A stretch of 63,041 bases of DNA, taken from JBBDMW01 sp040878005 (GTDB taxonomy: Bacteria; Chloroflexota; Dehalococcoidia; Lucifugimonadales; Lucifugimonadaceae). The stretch is taken from NCBI GenBank assembly GCA_040878005.1, contig JBBDMW010000049.1, forward strand, positions 1 through 63,041. Direction: 5' to 3'. Numbering within the stretch: the first letter of the stretch is position 1; every line of letters starts with the position of its first letter. Below the pieces are notes generated by a model, which saw only the letters and a list, made by a program, of their open reading frames with translations, was not told the origin of the DNA and searched no databases. The position numbers were made by a program, and so were the translations under genes. Of the stretch, positions 25,702-34,296 are shown piece after piece.

Positions 25702-28425
25702 CTAGGCCTGGCGAATGGCAGGCTGACTTGCCGCTTCCATCTTTCGCACTCTAAGCCATTTATACAACTCGACGACTACCAACAGGCTCAGTGCGACTGG
25801 CAGGAGCGCCAGCCAGTGTTGAATCGAAACCGGCTCCACCTCCAGCACCTCGTTGATGCCCGGTATGTACATTGAGCCAATGTGAACGGCCTGGACCGCT
25901 ACTACACTGACCGCCAGCCACGGATTAGCAGTCAACGGGATCTGGAGTACCGAACGTATTTCTGAGCGGCAGTTGAACGCGTGGATATTCTCAAAGAACA
26001 CCATCAGCAGCAGGGTCATGTTTCTCGCTTCGAATTCACCCCAGCCCATTTCCTGGTGGAGCCAATAGAAGGCTGCAAATGCCACGGCGCCCATCCATGC
26101 GCCTGAAAGCACAGTCTCCTCGATCATGAGACGGTCGAAGATAGGCTGGTCCGGCGGACGAGGAGGCCGTTTCAGGACCCCAGGCTCGCCCTTTTCAAGC
26201 GCCAGTGCCTTGTCTGGCAGGCCATTCGTGACAAGGTTGAGCCAGAGCACTTGGATTGCAGTGAGGGGCAGGGGTTGCCCGAATGCTGTGGCCAGGAAGA
26301 ACAGCACAATCTCTGCTGCGCCGGTGCTGATGAGCAACCATGTGACCTTGCGGACATTATCGTAGGCAACCCGGCCTTCCTCAATGCCGTTGACGATTGA
26401 CGCGAAGTTGTCATCAGTCAGGATCAGGTCGGCTGCGCCCTGCGCCACGTCAGTGCCACTTTTGCCCATGGCTACGCCAATGTTGGCCGTCCGGAGCGCC
26501 GGGGCATCATTCACGCCGTCTCCTGTCACCGCAACCAGGTGTCCGGCATTCTGCAGCGCGTTGACTACAGTGGTCTTCTGGCGCGGCTCGACGCGCGCGA
26601 GCACGCGTGCGTCCCTTATGCGTGCTGCCAGCGCCTCTTGATCACTCTCCAGGCTGGTCAGTTCGCGCCCGGTCATGATCTGCTCTTCACTGGCGGTGAT
26701 GCCGATCTGGTGGGCTATGGCCAGTGCGGTCGCCGGGTGGTCGCCGGTAATCATGCGTACTTCCACGCCCGCGCTCCGGCACCGTTCCACCGCGCCGGGC
26801 ACCTCGGATCGGACCGGATCTATAAGGCCTACCAGCCCAAGGAAATCGAGCCCTGTCAGCGCATCTTCATCGCTCTCGTTCGCTGCCCCCTCCTGTACCT
26901 CGCCAGCAGCCAGTGCTATGACCCGGTACCCTTCCTTCGCAAGCCGGTTTGCCTGCTCTTCCACGCTCTCCCTGTTGATGCCGCCACACATCTGGGCAAC
27001 TGTCTCGGCTGCTCCCTTGACATGGGCTAAGACCTGGCCGTTATGACGATTGAACGTGGCTGCGAATTTGCGCTCTGATTCGAAGGGGATTGTGCCGATC
27101 TGCGGGTGAGCATTCCTGATATCTTGCTGTGCAAGCCCCGCCTTCTCAGCGAGTACCAGGAACGCTATGTCCACGGTATCGCCGGAGGCCGGTTCGGATT
27201 CATCATCCTTGTTGAGGCGCGCCTCGTTGCATAGCGCTCCAGTCACGGCCAATCGCCTGATCCGCTCCAACTGCGCATCGTCAACCGGCTGATCTTCGCT
27301 GAGAAACTCACCTGCCAGGTCCGACCCTTCACCTGTCACATCGAACGTTGAGCCGTCATGCAACATGATGCGCTTGGCTGTCAGTTCGTTCGCTGTCAAA
27401 GTGCCGGTCTTGTCGCTGGCGATCAATGTGCACGTGCCAAGCCCTTCCACGGCTGGAAGGAGACGGACGATCACGTTGCGCTTCGCCATCCGGTTGGAGG
27501 CGACCGAGAGCGCCACAGTGATCGATATCGGCAGCCCCTCTGGAATCGCAGCCACAGCCAGGGCAATCGACAGGAAGAAGATTTCGGCGAGAGGGGAGCC
27601 GCGTAGGAACTCCAGGCCGCCCAGTAGCGCAATCAGGACCAGGACAACGACCGCTATGCGGCGAGCGAAGGCCTCCTGCCGCAGTACCAGCGGGGGCTTG
27701 GTCGCCTCTCCTGTGAGGGAACCGGCTATCTGACCCATCTCGGTCAGGTCAGCGGTCCGGCACACCACCCCGGTTGCTCGTCCCCCAAGGACAGATGTGC
27801 CGGTGTGCAGCATGTTCTGGCGGTCACCCACAGGCATGCCTTCGTCCATGACAGCGGCGTGGTCCTTCTCAACCGGCTGCGACTCGCCGGTCAGAACAGA
27901 TTCGTCAGTCCTGAGGTCCCTCGAAGAGATGAGCCGAATATCCGCGGGGACCGAGTCGCCGGACTCGAGTGTGACAACGTCGCCCGGAACCAGGTCGCCG
28001 GCGTCGACTTCCCTGCGGTTTCCGTTGCCCAGCACCGTGGCACGGACCCGGACTATTTCCTGTAAAGCCTTCGCGCTCGTCTCCGCCTTCCACTCCTGGA
28101 AAGTGCCGATTCCAGCGTTGACCAGCAGGACCGCGAAAATGAACAGGGCATCGCGCCACTCGCCAATGACCGAGGACACGGCGCCGGCTGCGAGGAGGAC
28201 ATAGATCAGGGGGTTCTTGAATTGCCGGATGAAGACCTGGGCGATGTTCTCGCCTGCACGCTCCGGCAGTTCGTTTGGGCCGAACGTCTCCAGTCGCCGG
28301 GACGCCTCTTCGTCGCTCAGGCCGTCTTCACTGCTGTCCAGGACTTCCAACGTCTCGGGCACTGGCATCGCATGCCAGGCGCGATTGGCAACAAGCTCTG
28401 CGTTCAGCTCCTCGTTGCTGGCCAT
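25702..28425 (-). CDS. P-type cation-transporting ATPase (P2 type)
   Basis: A 907-residue ion pump. Actuator domain VLTGESQPVEK, TM4 motif AAIPEGLPIS, phosphorylation site SDKTGTLT, hinge VTGDGVNDAPAL, and the C-terminal membrane block. TM6 reads LNLVTNGLPDKAL, where calcium and sodium pumps of this class have NLVTDGLP, so one ion-ligand Asp is Asn; the transported ion is therefore uncertain. It has an N-terminal cation-ATPase domain. It heads the likely operon with pgmB (34-base gap) and the GH65 phosphorylase. Confidence 0.88.
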   Translation of the reverse strand: MASNEELNAELVANRAWHAMPVPETLEVLDSSEDGLSDEEASRRLETFGPNELPERAGENIAQVFIRQFKNPLIYVLLAAGAVSSVIGEWRDALFIFAVLLVNAGIGTFQEWKAETSAKALQEIVRVRATVLGNGNRREVDAGDLVPGDVVTLESGDSVPADIRLISSRDLRTDESVLTGESQPVEKDHAAVMDEGMPVGDRQNMLHTGTSVLGGRATGVVCRTADLTEMGQIAGSLTGEATKPPLVLRQEAFARRIAVVVLVLIALLGGLEFLRGSPLAEIFFLSIALAVAAIPEGLPISITVALSVASNRMAKRNVIVRLLPAVEGLGTCTLIASDKTGTLTANELTAKRIMLHDGSTFDVTGEGSDLAGEFLSEDQPVDDAQLERIRRLAVTGALCNEARLNKDDESEPASGDTVDIAFLVLAEKAGLAQQDIRNAHPQIGTIPFESERKFAATFNRHNGQVLAHVKGAAETVAQMCGGINRESVEEQANRLAKEGYRVIALAAGEVQEGAANESDEDALTGLDFLGLVGLIDPVRSEVPGAVERCRSAGVEVRMITGDHPATALAIAHQIGITASEEQIMTGRELTSLESDQEALAARIRDARVLARVEPRQKTTVVNALQNAGHLVAVTGDGVNDAPALRTANIGVAMGKSGTDVAQGAADLILTDDNFASIVNGIEEGRVAYDNVRKVTWLLISTGAAEIVLFFLATAFGQPLPLTAIQVLWLNLVTNGLPDKALALEKGEPGVLKRPPRPPDQPIFDRLMIEETVLSGAWMGAVAFAAFYWLHQEMGWGEFEARNMTLLLMVFFENIHAFNCRSEIRSVLQIPLTANPWLAVSVVAVQAVHIGSMYIPGINEVLEVEPVSIQHWLALLPVALSLLVVVELYKWLRVRKMEAASQPAIRQA

Positions 28426-28859
28426 ACCCTTGACGCCACTTCCCCTTCACCTGCCGCGGCATACAGATCAACACTGCCGGGACCGTTGCGCTGAAGCTCT
28501 GTCAGCGATGTTGTGCGCCGGTAAAGCAGTGCAGAAGATGCGTTTGCCTTGGCTCCGCGATTAGAACAGGACTGTGTGACTTCATGCTCACACGCAGGTT
28601 AAATTTCCTGGTTGAGCCATCACACCAAAGCGATTAGTTGAATTCCGGCGATTACGGTGAAGTCACCGTAATAGATATTCTAGAATAGAGCTTATCCATG
28701 TCTGAAATGGCCGGTTATCGTTATTGTATGCAGGAATTAGTGTGGTTAATCGCCGTCGCCGGGCTTACCTGCTCTGGATAAACCCGGCATCCTTGACGAT
28801 TCTAAGTGCTTTCCCGGCTGCATCTTCGCCGGCCAGCACAACAGCGCCATGATCGGCGG
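28426..28859. other. Regulatory region before the P-type ATPase operon
   Basis: No gene is visible. It becomes AT-rich from about 28590 to 28750 and holds three symmetrical sites: GTGTGA(8)TCACAC at 28574-28593, a perfect 10-bp-arm inverted repeat at 28651-28672 and the 12-bp palindrome TATTCTAGAATA at 28676-28687. The promoter for the leftward operon is presumably here. Confidence 0.55.
28651..28672. promoter_or_regulatory. Perfect inverted repeat, candidate operator
   Basis: ATTACGGTGA-AG-TCACCGTAAT has 10-bp arms with a 2-base centre. It lies in the AT-rich region about 230 bases upstream of the P-type ATPase start codon and 3 bases from a second palindrome (28676-28687). The form suits a dimeric repressor. 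Confidence 0.55.
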
Positions 28860-29393
28860 CTAGTAGGTGCTGTGGACGCTGCCAAGTCCTGCCATGGAAA
28901 CACTGGAGGTTGTTACTTCAGGAGTGGCGCCGCTGCCGATTTTGCAGGAAAGAACCTGCACATCAGCCACGTTGAAGCCACACGATTTCAGGAAGCGGGC
29001 ATCCCGTTCGTCTCGCGCTTGTAGAACCGAGTAAATCTCCCCGATCCCGCTCCGGTGGCAGTCATCCTTTAGCGCTTCAACCAGCCGACGGCCAACGCCG
29101 CTGCGCCGGAACTCGGGATGTACCGCCAGGGCAACGATTCGCACACCGGTTGGCAGCCCATAGCCGGTGGTTTGTTTCTCTGCCAGGACGAAACCAACAA
29201 CCTGGCCATCAGCCAGGGCCACCTGCGAACCCCACCATGGCAGTGCCTGCGTGTAAGCGCTAAGCCGGAGGAACTGCTCCACGTATTCGTTCCATGTCGA
29301 GGATCGGTCCGCCCCCAGGATCTGCCGGTCAAGGGCTCTCACCCTGTCAGCATCATCCTGCCGAAGGTGCCGAATAGTTATCTCGCCGCTCAT
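28860..29393 (-). CDS. GNAT-family N-acetyltransferase
   Basis: A 177-residue acetyltransferase domain, with the acetyl-CoA loop seen as ALAVHPEFRRSGVGRRLVEAL (the V-x-P-x-x-R-x-x-G-x-G-x-x-L pattern) and a C-terminal CGFNVAD segment. Start MSGEITIRHL is chosen because GGAGG ends five bases upstream; a GTG four codons earlier overlaps that site. The acceptor substrate is unknown. Confidence 0.85.
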   Translation of the reverse strand: MSGEITIRHLRQDDADRVRALDRQILGADRSSTWNEYVEQFLRLSAYTQALPWWGSQVALADGQVVGFVLAEKQTTGYGLPTGVRIVALAVHPEFRRSGVGRRLVEALKDDCHRSGIGEIYSVLQARDERDARFLKSCGFNVADVQVLSCKIGSGATPEVTTSSVSMAGLGSVHSTY

Positions 29394-29854
29394 CAATACC
29401 TCCACTCATTTCAAATCACGGACTGCTGATGCGCATTGCCTGTGTACGAACCCAGGGCAACATCGTCTTATCAAATTAACCGCACCTAGTTTTGATCATT
29501 AATGCCAACAGGTGATTGGCCGGTGACTGTAACGTAACGGAACCATTGTCAACCCCCTTGCTGTAATGCCATTGGCCCGTCCTGGTGATACCACCGGCCC
29601 ATACCTGGCTCGTTCCCGCATGAGTGAATGGGCCATCGCTGGTTCGCAGGTGTCGCCCAGTTGGCTGCGTTGAGACCTGGTGTGCTCCACTCGGCCGCTG
29701 TGCGCTTTACAAAACGACCGTCACGCAGCGGTCCCGTTTCTGTCACTGTTGCCCGCCTAACCTCGTCTTGAGGCAGGTTTGTAACGCCCTGCCGGCGTTA
29801 TCCCCACACCAGTTAAGCCGGACGTTTCCGGCCAAGTCCAGGTGGAGGAATGAA
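29394..29854. other. Intergenic region
   Basis: I see no gene. The stretch at about 29465-29510 is AT-rich and may hold the promoter of the leftward acetyltransferase gene. An open frame from 29624 runs into the next gene, but its first 77 codons are not protein-like. The ribosome site GGAGG for that gene lies just before 29855. Confidence 0.5.
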
Positions 29855-30070
29855 ATGGCTGAACGAGCAACTGGAACGAGGGACGAGCACTACAACCTGA
29901 TCAGCGTCCTGTACCACGCCCTCCAGGGAGGAGAAACCTCCGCTACTTACGAGGAGGATGCGGGACAGGCAGGTGACCAGGAACTTGCCGATTTCTTCCG
30001 CAAGGTGCGGGGCCAGTACAAGGAGGCGGCCGACGAGGCGAAAAAACTCCTTGGACAGCGGATCGGGTAG
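29855..30070 (+). CDS. Small helical, ferritin-like-fragment protein
   Basis: A 71-residue, mostly helical acidic protein (TRDEHYNLISVLYHALQGGET, DQELADFFRKVRGQYKEAADEAKKLL). The HYNLISVLYHALQG helix and the following pair resemble small proteins annotated as ferritin-like or rubrerythrin-like, although full four-helix iron ligation cannot form from one chain. The ATG at 29855 follows a GGAGG. Function unknown. Confidence 0.65.
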   Translation: MAERATGTRDEHYNLISVLYHALQGGETSATYEEDAGQAGDQELADFFRKVRGQYKEAADEAKKLLGQRIG

Positions 30071-30089
30071 GTGCGCAGGTTTCACCAAA

Positions 30090-30123
30090 CCGGCTGCCGC
30101 TCGGCGAACCGAGCGGCAGCCGG
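30090..30123. terminator. 15-bp perfect hairpin with CGAA loop
   Basis: CCGGCTGCCGCTCGG (30090-30104), loop CGAA, CCGAGCGGCAGCCGG (30109-30123). It lies between convergent small genes ending at 30070 and 30138. It lacks a T tract but is very stable. Confidence 0.7.
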
Positions 30124-30137
30124 CAGGCCAATCATCC

Positions 30138-30308
30138 TTAAGCTGCTTCCGTTCGGGCGGCTGCGGCAGGCGGAATTTCCATTGCCACCCGGCCGCACTG
30201 GATGCACTTCACCTCGTACTCGTCAAGTTCGGCCTGGGGACTCAGCACGAGGTCTCCTGAGCACTTGGCGCACCCGTTGAACCAGTACCTCTCAACTGCC
30301 GTCGCCAT
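30138..30308 (-). CDS. 56-residue zinc-ribbon protein
   Basis: ATG at 30308-30306 with GGAGG upstream. Two Cys pairs (CAKC and CIQC, about 20 residues apart) form a zinc-ribbon knuckle pair: YWFNGCAKCSGDL and EYEVKCIQCGRVA. The remainder is an Ala/Pro-rich tail. It is too short for an enzyme; nucleic-acid or protein binding is likely. A longer frame extends upstream to 30563 without protein character. Confidence 0.65.
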   Translation of the reverse strand: MATAVERYWFNGCAKCSGDLVLSPQAELDEYEVKCIQCGRVAMEIPPAAAARTEAA

Positions 30309-30701
30309 ACTCTCACCTCCATGCTTGTTGGTCTGTGTCTTCTGTTCAGCTTGTGTGCTGGACGGCGTCTTGTGTGCAAAGCTGCCGGTCAGACAAAGCA
30401 TCCGGCCTGGGGAAGTGCCACGGAACACTCCGAAGGCTGAAACTCGCTTAACCGGGCCGGTCGGCGTCACCTCGTCGGCTTGGGGGAGTGGCCATCCACC
30501 GGGAGGGTTTTCGACAGGCTCTGCCCGGAACGCGCGCGGCCGAACAATGACCGTAAGGCGCACTTTTTTGAACCTCGTGCCCTAGGTGTTCCTGGCTGGG
30601 AAATACAACGCTGGTTGGCTGCTGGCCCGCATTGGCAGGGTGGGTTTGAGCCACAAGAATGCGGTCCTTGATCGATTTGCCAAGCTGCATGGTGAGGTGT
30701 G
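30309..30701. other. Intergenic region
   Basis: No gene is supported; short frames here match nothing recognisable. It holds the promoters of the leftward zinc-ribbon gene and of the rightward DUF2267 gene, though I cannot place -10/-35 boxes with confidence. Confidence 0.45.
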
Positions 30702-31082
30702 ATGTTGCACTACGACCAGTTCATACGGCAGGTTCAGCGCCGGGCGCGCCTGGGGTCAGATGGCGATGCGGTTCGGGTGGTCAGGGCAACCCTGGAAACG
30801 CTGGCTGAACGATTGCCAGCCGCAGAGTCTCGCACTCTCAGATCTTTGCTTCCGCCGGAGATAGGCCTCTACTTCAGCGGGTTCAAGGGCGGCGAGTCAT
30901 TCTCTGTTGATGAATTTTATGAACGGGTTGGCATGCGGGCGAAGGCTGATACCCACCTGGCTGTAAAACGAGCATGGGCGGTCATGTCGGTGGTCGATGA
31001 AGTTGCACCGCGTGCGGAGATGAACAACATACGCTCCACGCTGCCAGAGGAGTATGGCCGGCTGTTTCACTGCGCCATTTAG
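30702..31082 (+). CDS. DUF2267-type protein
   Basis: A 126-residue helical protein with the two-repeat pattern of DUF2267: FIRQVQRRARLGSDGDAVRVVRATLETLAERLPAAESRTLRSLLPPEI and a second unit ending IRSTLPEEYGRLF. The family is widespread and of unknown function, often beside stress genes. ATG at 30702 follows GAGGTG. Confidence 0.75.
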   Translation: MLHYDQFIRQVQRRARLGSDGDAVRVVRATLETLAERLPAAESRTLRSLLPPEIGLYFSGFKGGESFSVDEFYERVGMRAKADTHLAVKRAWAVMSVVDEVAPRAEMNNIRSTLPEEYGRLFHCAI

Positions 31083-31367
31083 TGCCTTTCCTGTGGCGTA
31101 CGTGCTGGGTGGCCCCAGGTGTCGCGCTGACCCTCGCGCTCATCGCTTTAGACTCGCGCACCTTGAAGTCCGTCGACCTGACCTGTCGGAGCCGTGGCCT
31201 CACCCATTTGACTCCCTCCGTCTCATAGCTTCGCGTGTTTTCCCGGACTTCGCTTGTAGGCACTGTGACACTCATGGAGTGGAGCACGGTGTTGGCCTGA
31301 AGGTTTATCAGACAGTCGCAGGCAGGCCGCATCTGGCGATTCAGAAGCCAAAGTGAGGTTCCAGGCT

Positions 31368-31859
31368 ATGCAGATTGCAGAACCGGCTGCGGCCAAGCTG
31401 CACCAACTGCTCGCCGGACAGGCGGCGGTAGGCGGCTCGGCCTTCAGGCTGCTGGAGGCTGATACCAGGCAGATCACAATATGGGTCGGGACCTGCCATG
31501 AGGGCGACACCGAGTTCCGGCACGATGGGCAACCCGTACTTTATGTCCCGCAGACTCTCGCCCGCAGACTGCACGACACGGTTGTGGAACTCGGAGAAGT
31601 GCAGGATGAGCTCTGCCTATTGATAAGGAAGCAGAACGCACGCGGGACCGCTGGCATCCAATCTGGTGATGCACCGGACCACTCCAGCGAGCATCAGTTC
31701 AGAAAATCTCGCTGCTCATCTTCCATGTCAGCACATTCAACCGGCTGGCGTGATGCTTCACGCCATGGACGCAACGCCGCAACGCTCATGCAAAGCTCCG
31801 GGTTGTGGGGACGCTGTGCAAGGGGCGTTGGCACGATTGATGTGGACGCTGCTGATTGA
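31368..31859 (+). CDS. HesB/IscA-like fold protein without cysteines in its core
   Basis: Residues 1-90 look like the HesB/IscA beta fold: IAEPAAAKLHQLLAGQ, FRLLEADTRQITIWVG, EGDTEFRHDGQPVLYVPQTLARRL and DELCLLIRK. The three Cys that bind Fe-S in IscA are absent from their positions, so cluster transfer is unlikely; Cys-less homologues of this kind are common and unexplained. The last 70 residues are Ser/Arg/His-rich and unlike the first part. The codon pattern suggests that the frame runs on past a lost stop or a frameshift near 31645. ATG at 31368 has a modest AGG site. Confidence 0.55.
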   Translation: MQIAEPAAAKLHQLLAGQAAVGGSAFRLLEADTRQITIWVGTCHEGDTEFRHDGQPVLYVPQTLARRLHDTVVELGEVQDELCLLIRKQNARGTAGIQSGDAPDHSSEHQFRKSRCSSSMSAHSTGWRDASRHGRNAATLMQSSGLWGRCARGVGTIDVDAAD

Positions 31860-31919
31860 CATGATGTCCACGGTCGAGTGAGCGATCTGCGAGTGCCTGA
31901 GCCGTGGATTACCTGGCGT

Positions 31920-31950
31920 GCAGCCCTGGCTATGACCCTGCCAGGGCTGC
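31920..31950. terminator. Hairpin between convergent genes
   Basis: GCAGCCCTGGC (31920-31930) and GCCAGGGCTGC (31940-31950) form an 11-bp stem with a 9-base loop between genes ending at 31859 (plus) and 31969 (minus). Confidence 0.6.
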
Positions 31951-31968
31951 GCGCCGTGTATTCATCCC

Positions 31969-33063
31969 TTACGTCACTGTGATCATCTTCAGGCAGACCG
32001 GCTTGGGTACTCCAGCCACGTGGCCTGTTGGGCTAAGCGTCCCATTTTGCGGGTCGATCCTGAACGTGACGATGTTGCCTGAATTCTGGTTGGCAGCCAG
32101 CAGGAATGTGCCTGTGGGGTCGATAAGAAAGTTGCGTGGCGTTTCGCCCTGCGTTGGCTCATGGCCCACGTACGTCAGCCGGCCCGTCCCTTCGTCAATT
32201 GCGAAGATGACTATGCTGTCGTGTCCACGGTTGGAGCCGTATACAAATCTGCCTGATGGCGAAACGTGTACATCGGCACAGTGACTCCGTCCAGAGAAAT
32301 CCGCAGGCAGGGTTGACTCGGTTTGCATGACCTCAAGCGCACCTTTTCGGTTGTCGTACCTGAGCGCGCTCATGGTGGAGTCCAGTTCATTGATGACGTA
32401 CGCGTACCTGCCATTCGGATGGAAGTCGAAATGACGCGGTCCTGCCCCCGCAGTCACCTCGGTCCATGGCTCATCATTTGGGCGCAGCTTTCCCTGGGTC
32501 AGATCAAGCTGGTAAATCATGATCCTGTCCAGCCCTAGGTCAGCGACGAAAGCAAACCGGTTGTCGGCGTCCAGGTTGATGGAATGCGCGTGTGGCCCCT
32601 TTTGCCGCTCAGGATTCACACTGGAGCCCTCGTGTTGAATAGCGTCGGTCGCTTCGCTCAACCGGCCATCATCCTGTACCGGAAGCATCGCTATGCTCCC
32701 GCTCCCATAGTTCGCCACCAGCACAAACCGGCCGGTCTTGTCCACGCTCAGGTGGCAGGGTCCGGTGCCGTGTGAAGACTGGTGATTCAGGTAGGTCAGC
32801 TCTCCCGTTTCCTGTTGGATTGAGAAAGCGCTCACAGCGCCACTTGGTTTGCCGTCAAACTCTTCAACCTCATTGACGGCATAGAGGTGGCCCTGCTGCG
32901 GGTGAATGGCGAGGTACGAGGGGTTCTTTATGCCTCCGGCTGAGCCTGTCACCTCCAGCCGTCCGGTGGACATGTCCATCCGGCACACGTAGATGCCCTC
33001 GCTGCCGCTTCCCGTGTAAGTGCCCACGTACACGAGCACCTGTTCATTGCTGGATTCTGCCAT
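31969..33063 (-). CDS. Lactonase-family beta-propeller (6-phosphogluconolactonase-like)
   Basis: A 364-residue seven-bladed propeller of the YbhE/Pgl family. Repeated blade motifs are visible (YVGTYTGSGSEGIYVC, PSYLAIHPQQGHLYAVNE, CHLSVDKTGRFVLVANYGSGS, PRHFDFHPNGRYAYVINE, RNFLIDPTGTFLLAANQ). Family members hydrolyse 6-phosphogluconolactone, but many are unassigned. Start MAESSN at 33063; a TTG at 33078 is less likely. No pentose-phosphate gene is nearby. Confidence 0.85.
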   Translation of the reverse strand: MAESSNEQVLVYVGTYTGSGSEGIYVCRMDMSTGRLEVTGSAGGIKNPSYLAIHPQQGHLYAVNEVEEFDGKPSGAVSAFSIQQETGELTYLNHQSSHGTGPCHLSVDKTGRFVLVANYGSGSIAMLPVQDDGRLSEATDAIQHEGSSVNPERQKGPHAHSINLDADNRFAFVADLGLDRIMIYQLDLTQGKLRPNDEPWTEVTAGAGPRHFDFHPNGRYAYVINELDSTMSALRYDNRKGALEVMQTESTLPADFSGRSHCADVHVSPSGRFVYGSNRGHDSIVIFAIDEGTGRLTYVGHEPTQGETPRNFLIDPTGTFLLAANQNSGNIVTFRIDPQNGTLSPTGHVAGVPKPVCLKMITVT

Positions 33064-33902
33064 CGCCGGGGCCCCCAAGTCTCAACTGTTTGTCGCCATT
33101 CAACGTGTGCAGAGATTACCATCCTGCGACGCATCCGCAATTGGCTCAGTGCCAGGCCAATGCAAAATGAGCCTGGACTGTCGGTTGTCGTGTCGCGTCG
33201 TGGGCCCAGCGTGATTGAGGGTGAGTGTCAGCCTGCGGTCACAGGGCGCGGGCAACTGCGGGTGGAGAGATGATCGTGGTGCCCCCGGCAGGATTCGAAC
33301 CTGCGACCGTCTGCTTGAAAGTTCATCGCTGGCCCGCAACAAGTTCGTGATAGCCATAAGCATATGCAGATGACTTGCGTGTGCTCTCGGTTCGACCTCG
33401 GTCGGCGATAGGGCAGGCGACCGCTTGCCATTGCGTCCCACTCGGGCTCGACCGTCGAACGCTGCCGCTGACTGGTATGAAGGGGTACCCGGCGCGACGC
33501 TGGGGAGCAGCAATAGGCGTAGCGCTGTTAGCCCAATTGGGCGATTTGCATGGAACAAGCTTCGCCTAGGCTGGCGGGAGATGGAGCGTCCAGTGAACGT
33601 AGCGTCGAAAAACCGGAGTACTTCGGGGCGACATAAAAGAGCACCTGCTGTCGAGCGTCAGGCGTGCTGCTATTCGACGAGCACTTGACCCCACGGCCGG
33701 TGCCCGGAAGCGGCTGGTTTGTGAAGAGCGCCGGGGTTCACTTTACCCGGCTTGTGACTTGGTCTTCCACTGGTCACACCTTCGGGGCTCAGGGTACATC
33801 TCCTAAACGGGACTGGCCGCAGGCAATGTAGAGGTGGACCGGCGCCACCCAATAGCCGACGCTCCTAGTTGGCAAAAACGTCTTTCATAAGTGGCAGCCG
33901 TC
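33064..33902. other. Gene-poor region with tRNA-half attachment-like site
   Basis: More than 800 bases without a supported gene. It contains the 3' half of a tRNA-Arg at 33277-33316 (listed separately) and a 12-bp palindrome GCCCAATTGGGC at 33531-33542. Short frames at 33317-33890 show no recognisable protein, including no integrase remnant. Confidence 0.6.
33277..33316 (-). repeat. Detached 3' half of tRNA-Arg (attachment-site-like direct repeat)
   Basis: Bases 33281-33316 are identical over 36 positions to 41950-41985, the 3' half of the intact tRNA-Arg(TCT), in the same orientation. The copy runs from just after the anticodon through the T arm and acceptor strand, and CCA is kept at 33277-33279; only the discriminator base differs. 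The 5' half is missing, so it cannot be a tRNA. This is the usual extent of a tRNA attachment core left by integration. Confidence 0.85.
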
Positions 33903-34283
33903 ATGAGCAGTTGGCCCGTATCAAGGCGATTGGGAATAGTTCTCCTGGTGATGCTGGCCTGCAGCATGCTGTCAGGTTGTGTAGGCGAGCAGCCCGTGCA
34001 GCAGCGAATTGAGGAAGGCCGCACCGTGTTTCTCAGCAACTGTGGCCGCTGCCACCAGATGGACGGAAAGGGTTTTGAGCCCATTTACCCCAACCTGGCA
34101 GGGAACCCAATCGTGACCCTTCATGATGCTGCCCCTGCCATTGAAATTGTGTTGAACGGCAGCGGCGGCATGCCTGGGTTCCGCGATTCTCTTGATCCAG
34201 AGGAGTTGGCCCAGGTGATTTCCTACATCCGCAATTCTTGGGGCAACAATGCTTCTGCCGTGTCCTCAACTGAAACCCGGTGA
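33903..34283 (+). CDS. Lipoprotein cytochrome c
   Basis: A 126-residue exported monohaem cytochrome c. The N-terminal signal ends in a lipobox (LSGC), the haem site is CGRCH, and a Met ligand candidate lies in GGMPGFRD. It is the first gene of the respiratory block, and its end overlaps or abuts the PQQ-type dehydrogenase gene. It probably accepts electrons from that dehydrogenase and passes them toward the oxidase. ATG at 33903 is preferred over GTG at 33891; neither has a strong ribosome site. Confidence 0.8.
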   Translation: MSSWPVSRRLGIVLLVMLACSMLSGCVGEQPVQQRIEEGRTVFLSNCGRCHQMDGKGFEPIYPNLAGNPIVTLHDAAPAIEIVLNGSGGMPGFRDSLDPEELAQVISYIRNSWGNNASAVSSTETR

Positions 34284-34296
34284 GCTGGAGAACGTT

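Noticed and set aside
28574..28593. CRP-type binding site (TGTGA...TCACA)
   Set aside because: The spacer is 8 bases rather than 6, and no Crp/Fnr context is seen; kept only as a symmetrical site.
33277..33352. A second complete tRNA gene
   Set aside because: Only the 3' half matches; upstream bases give no acceptor, D-arm or anticodon stem.
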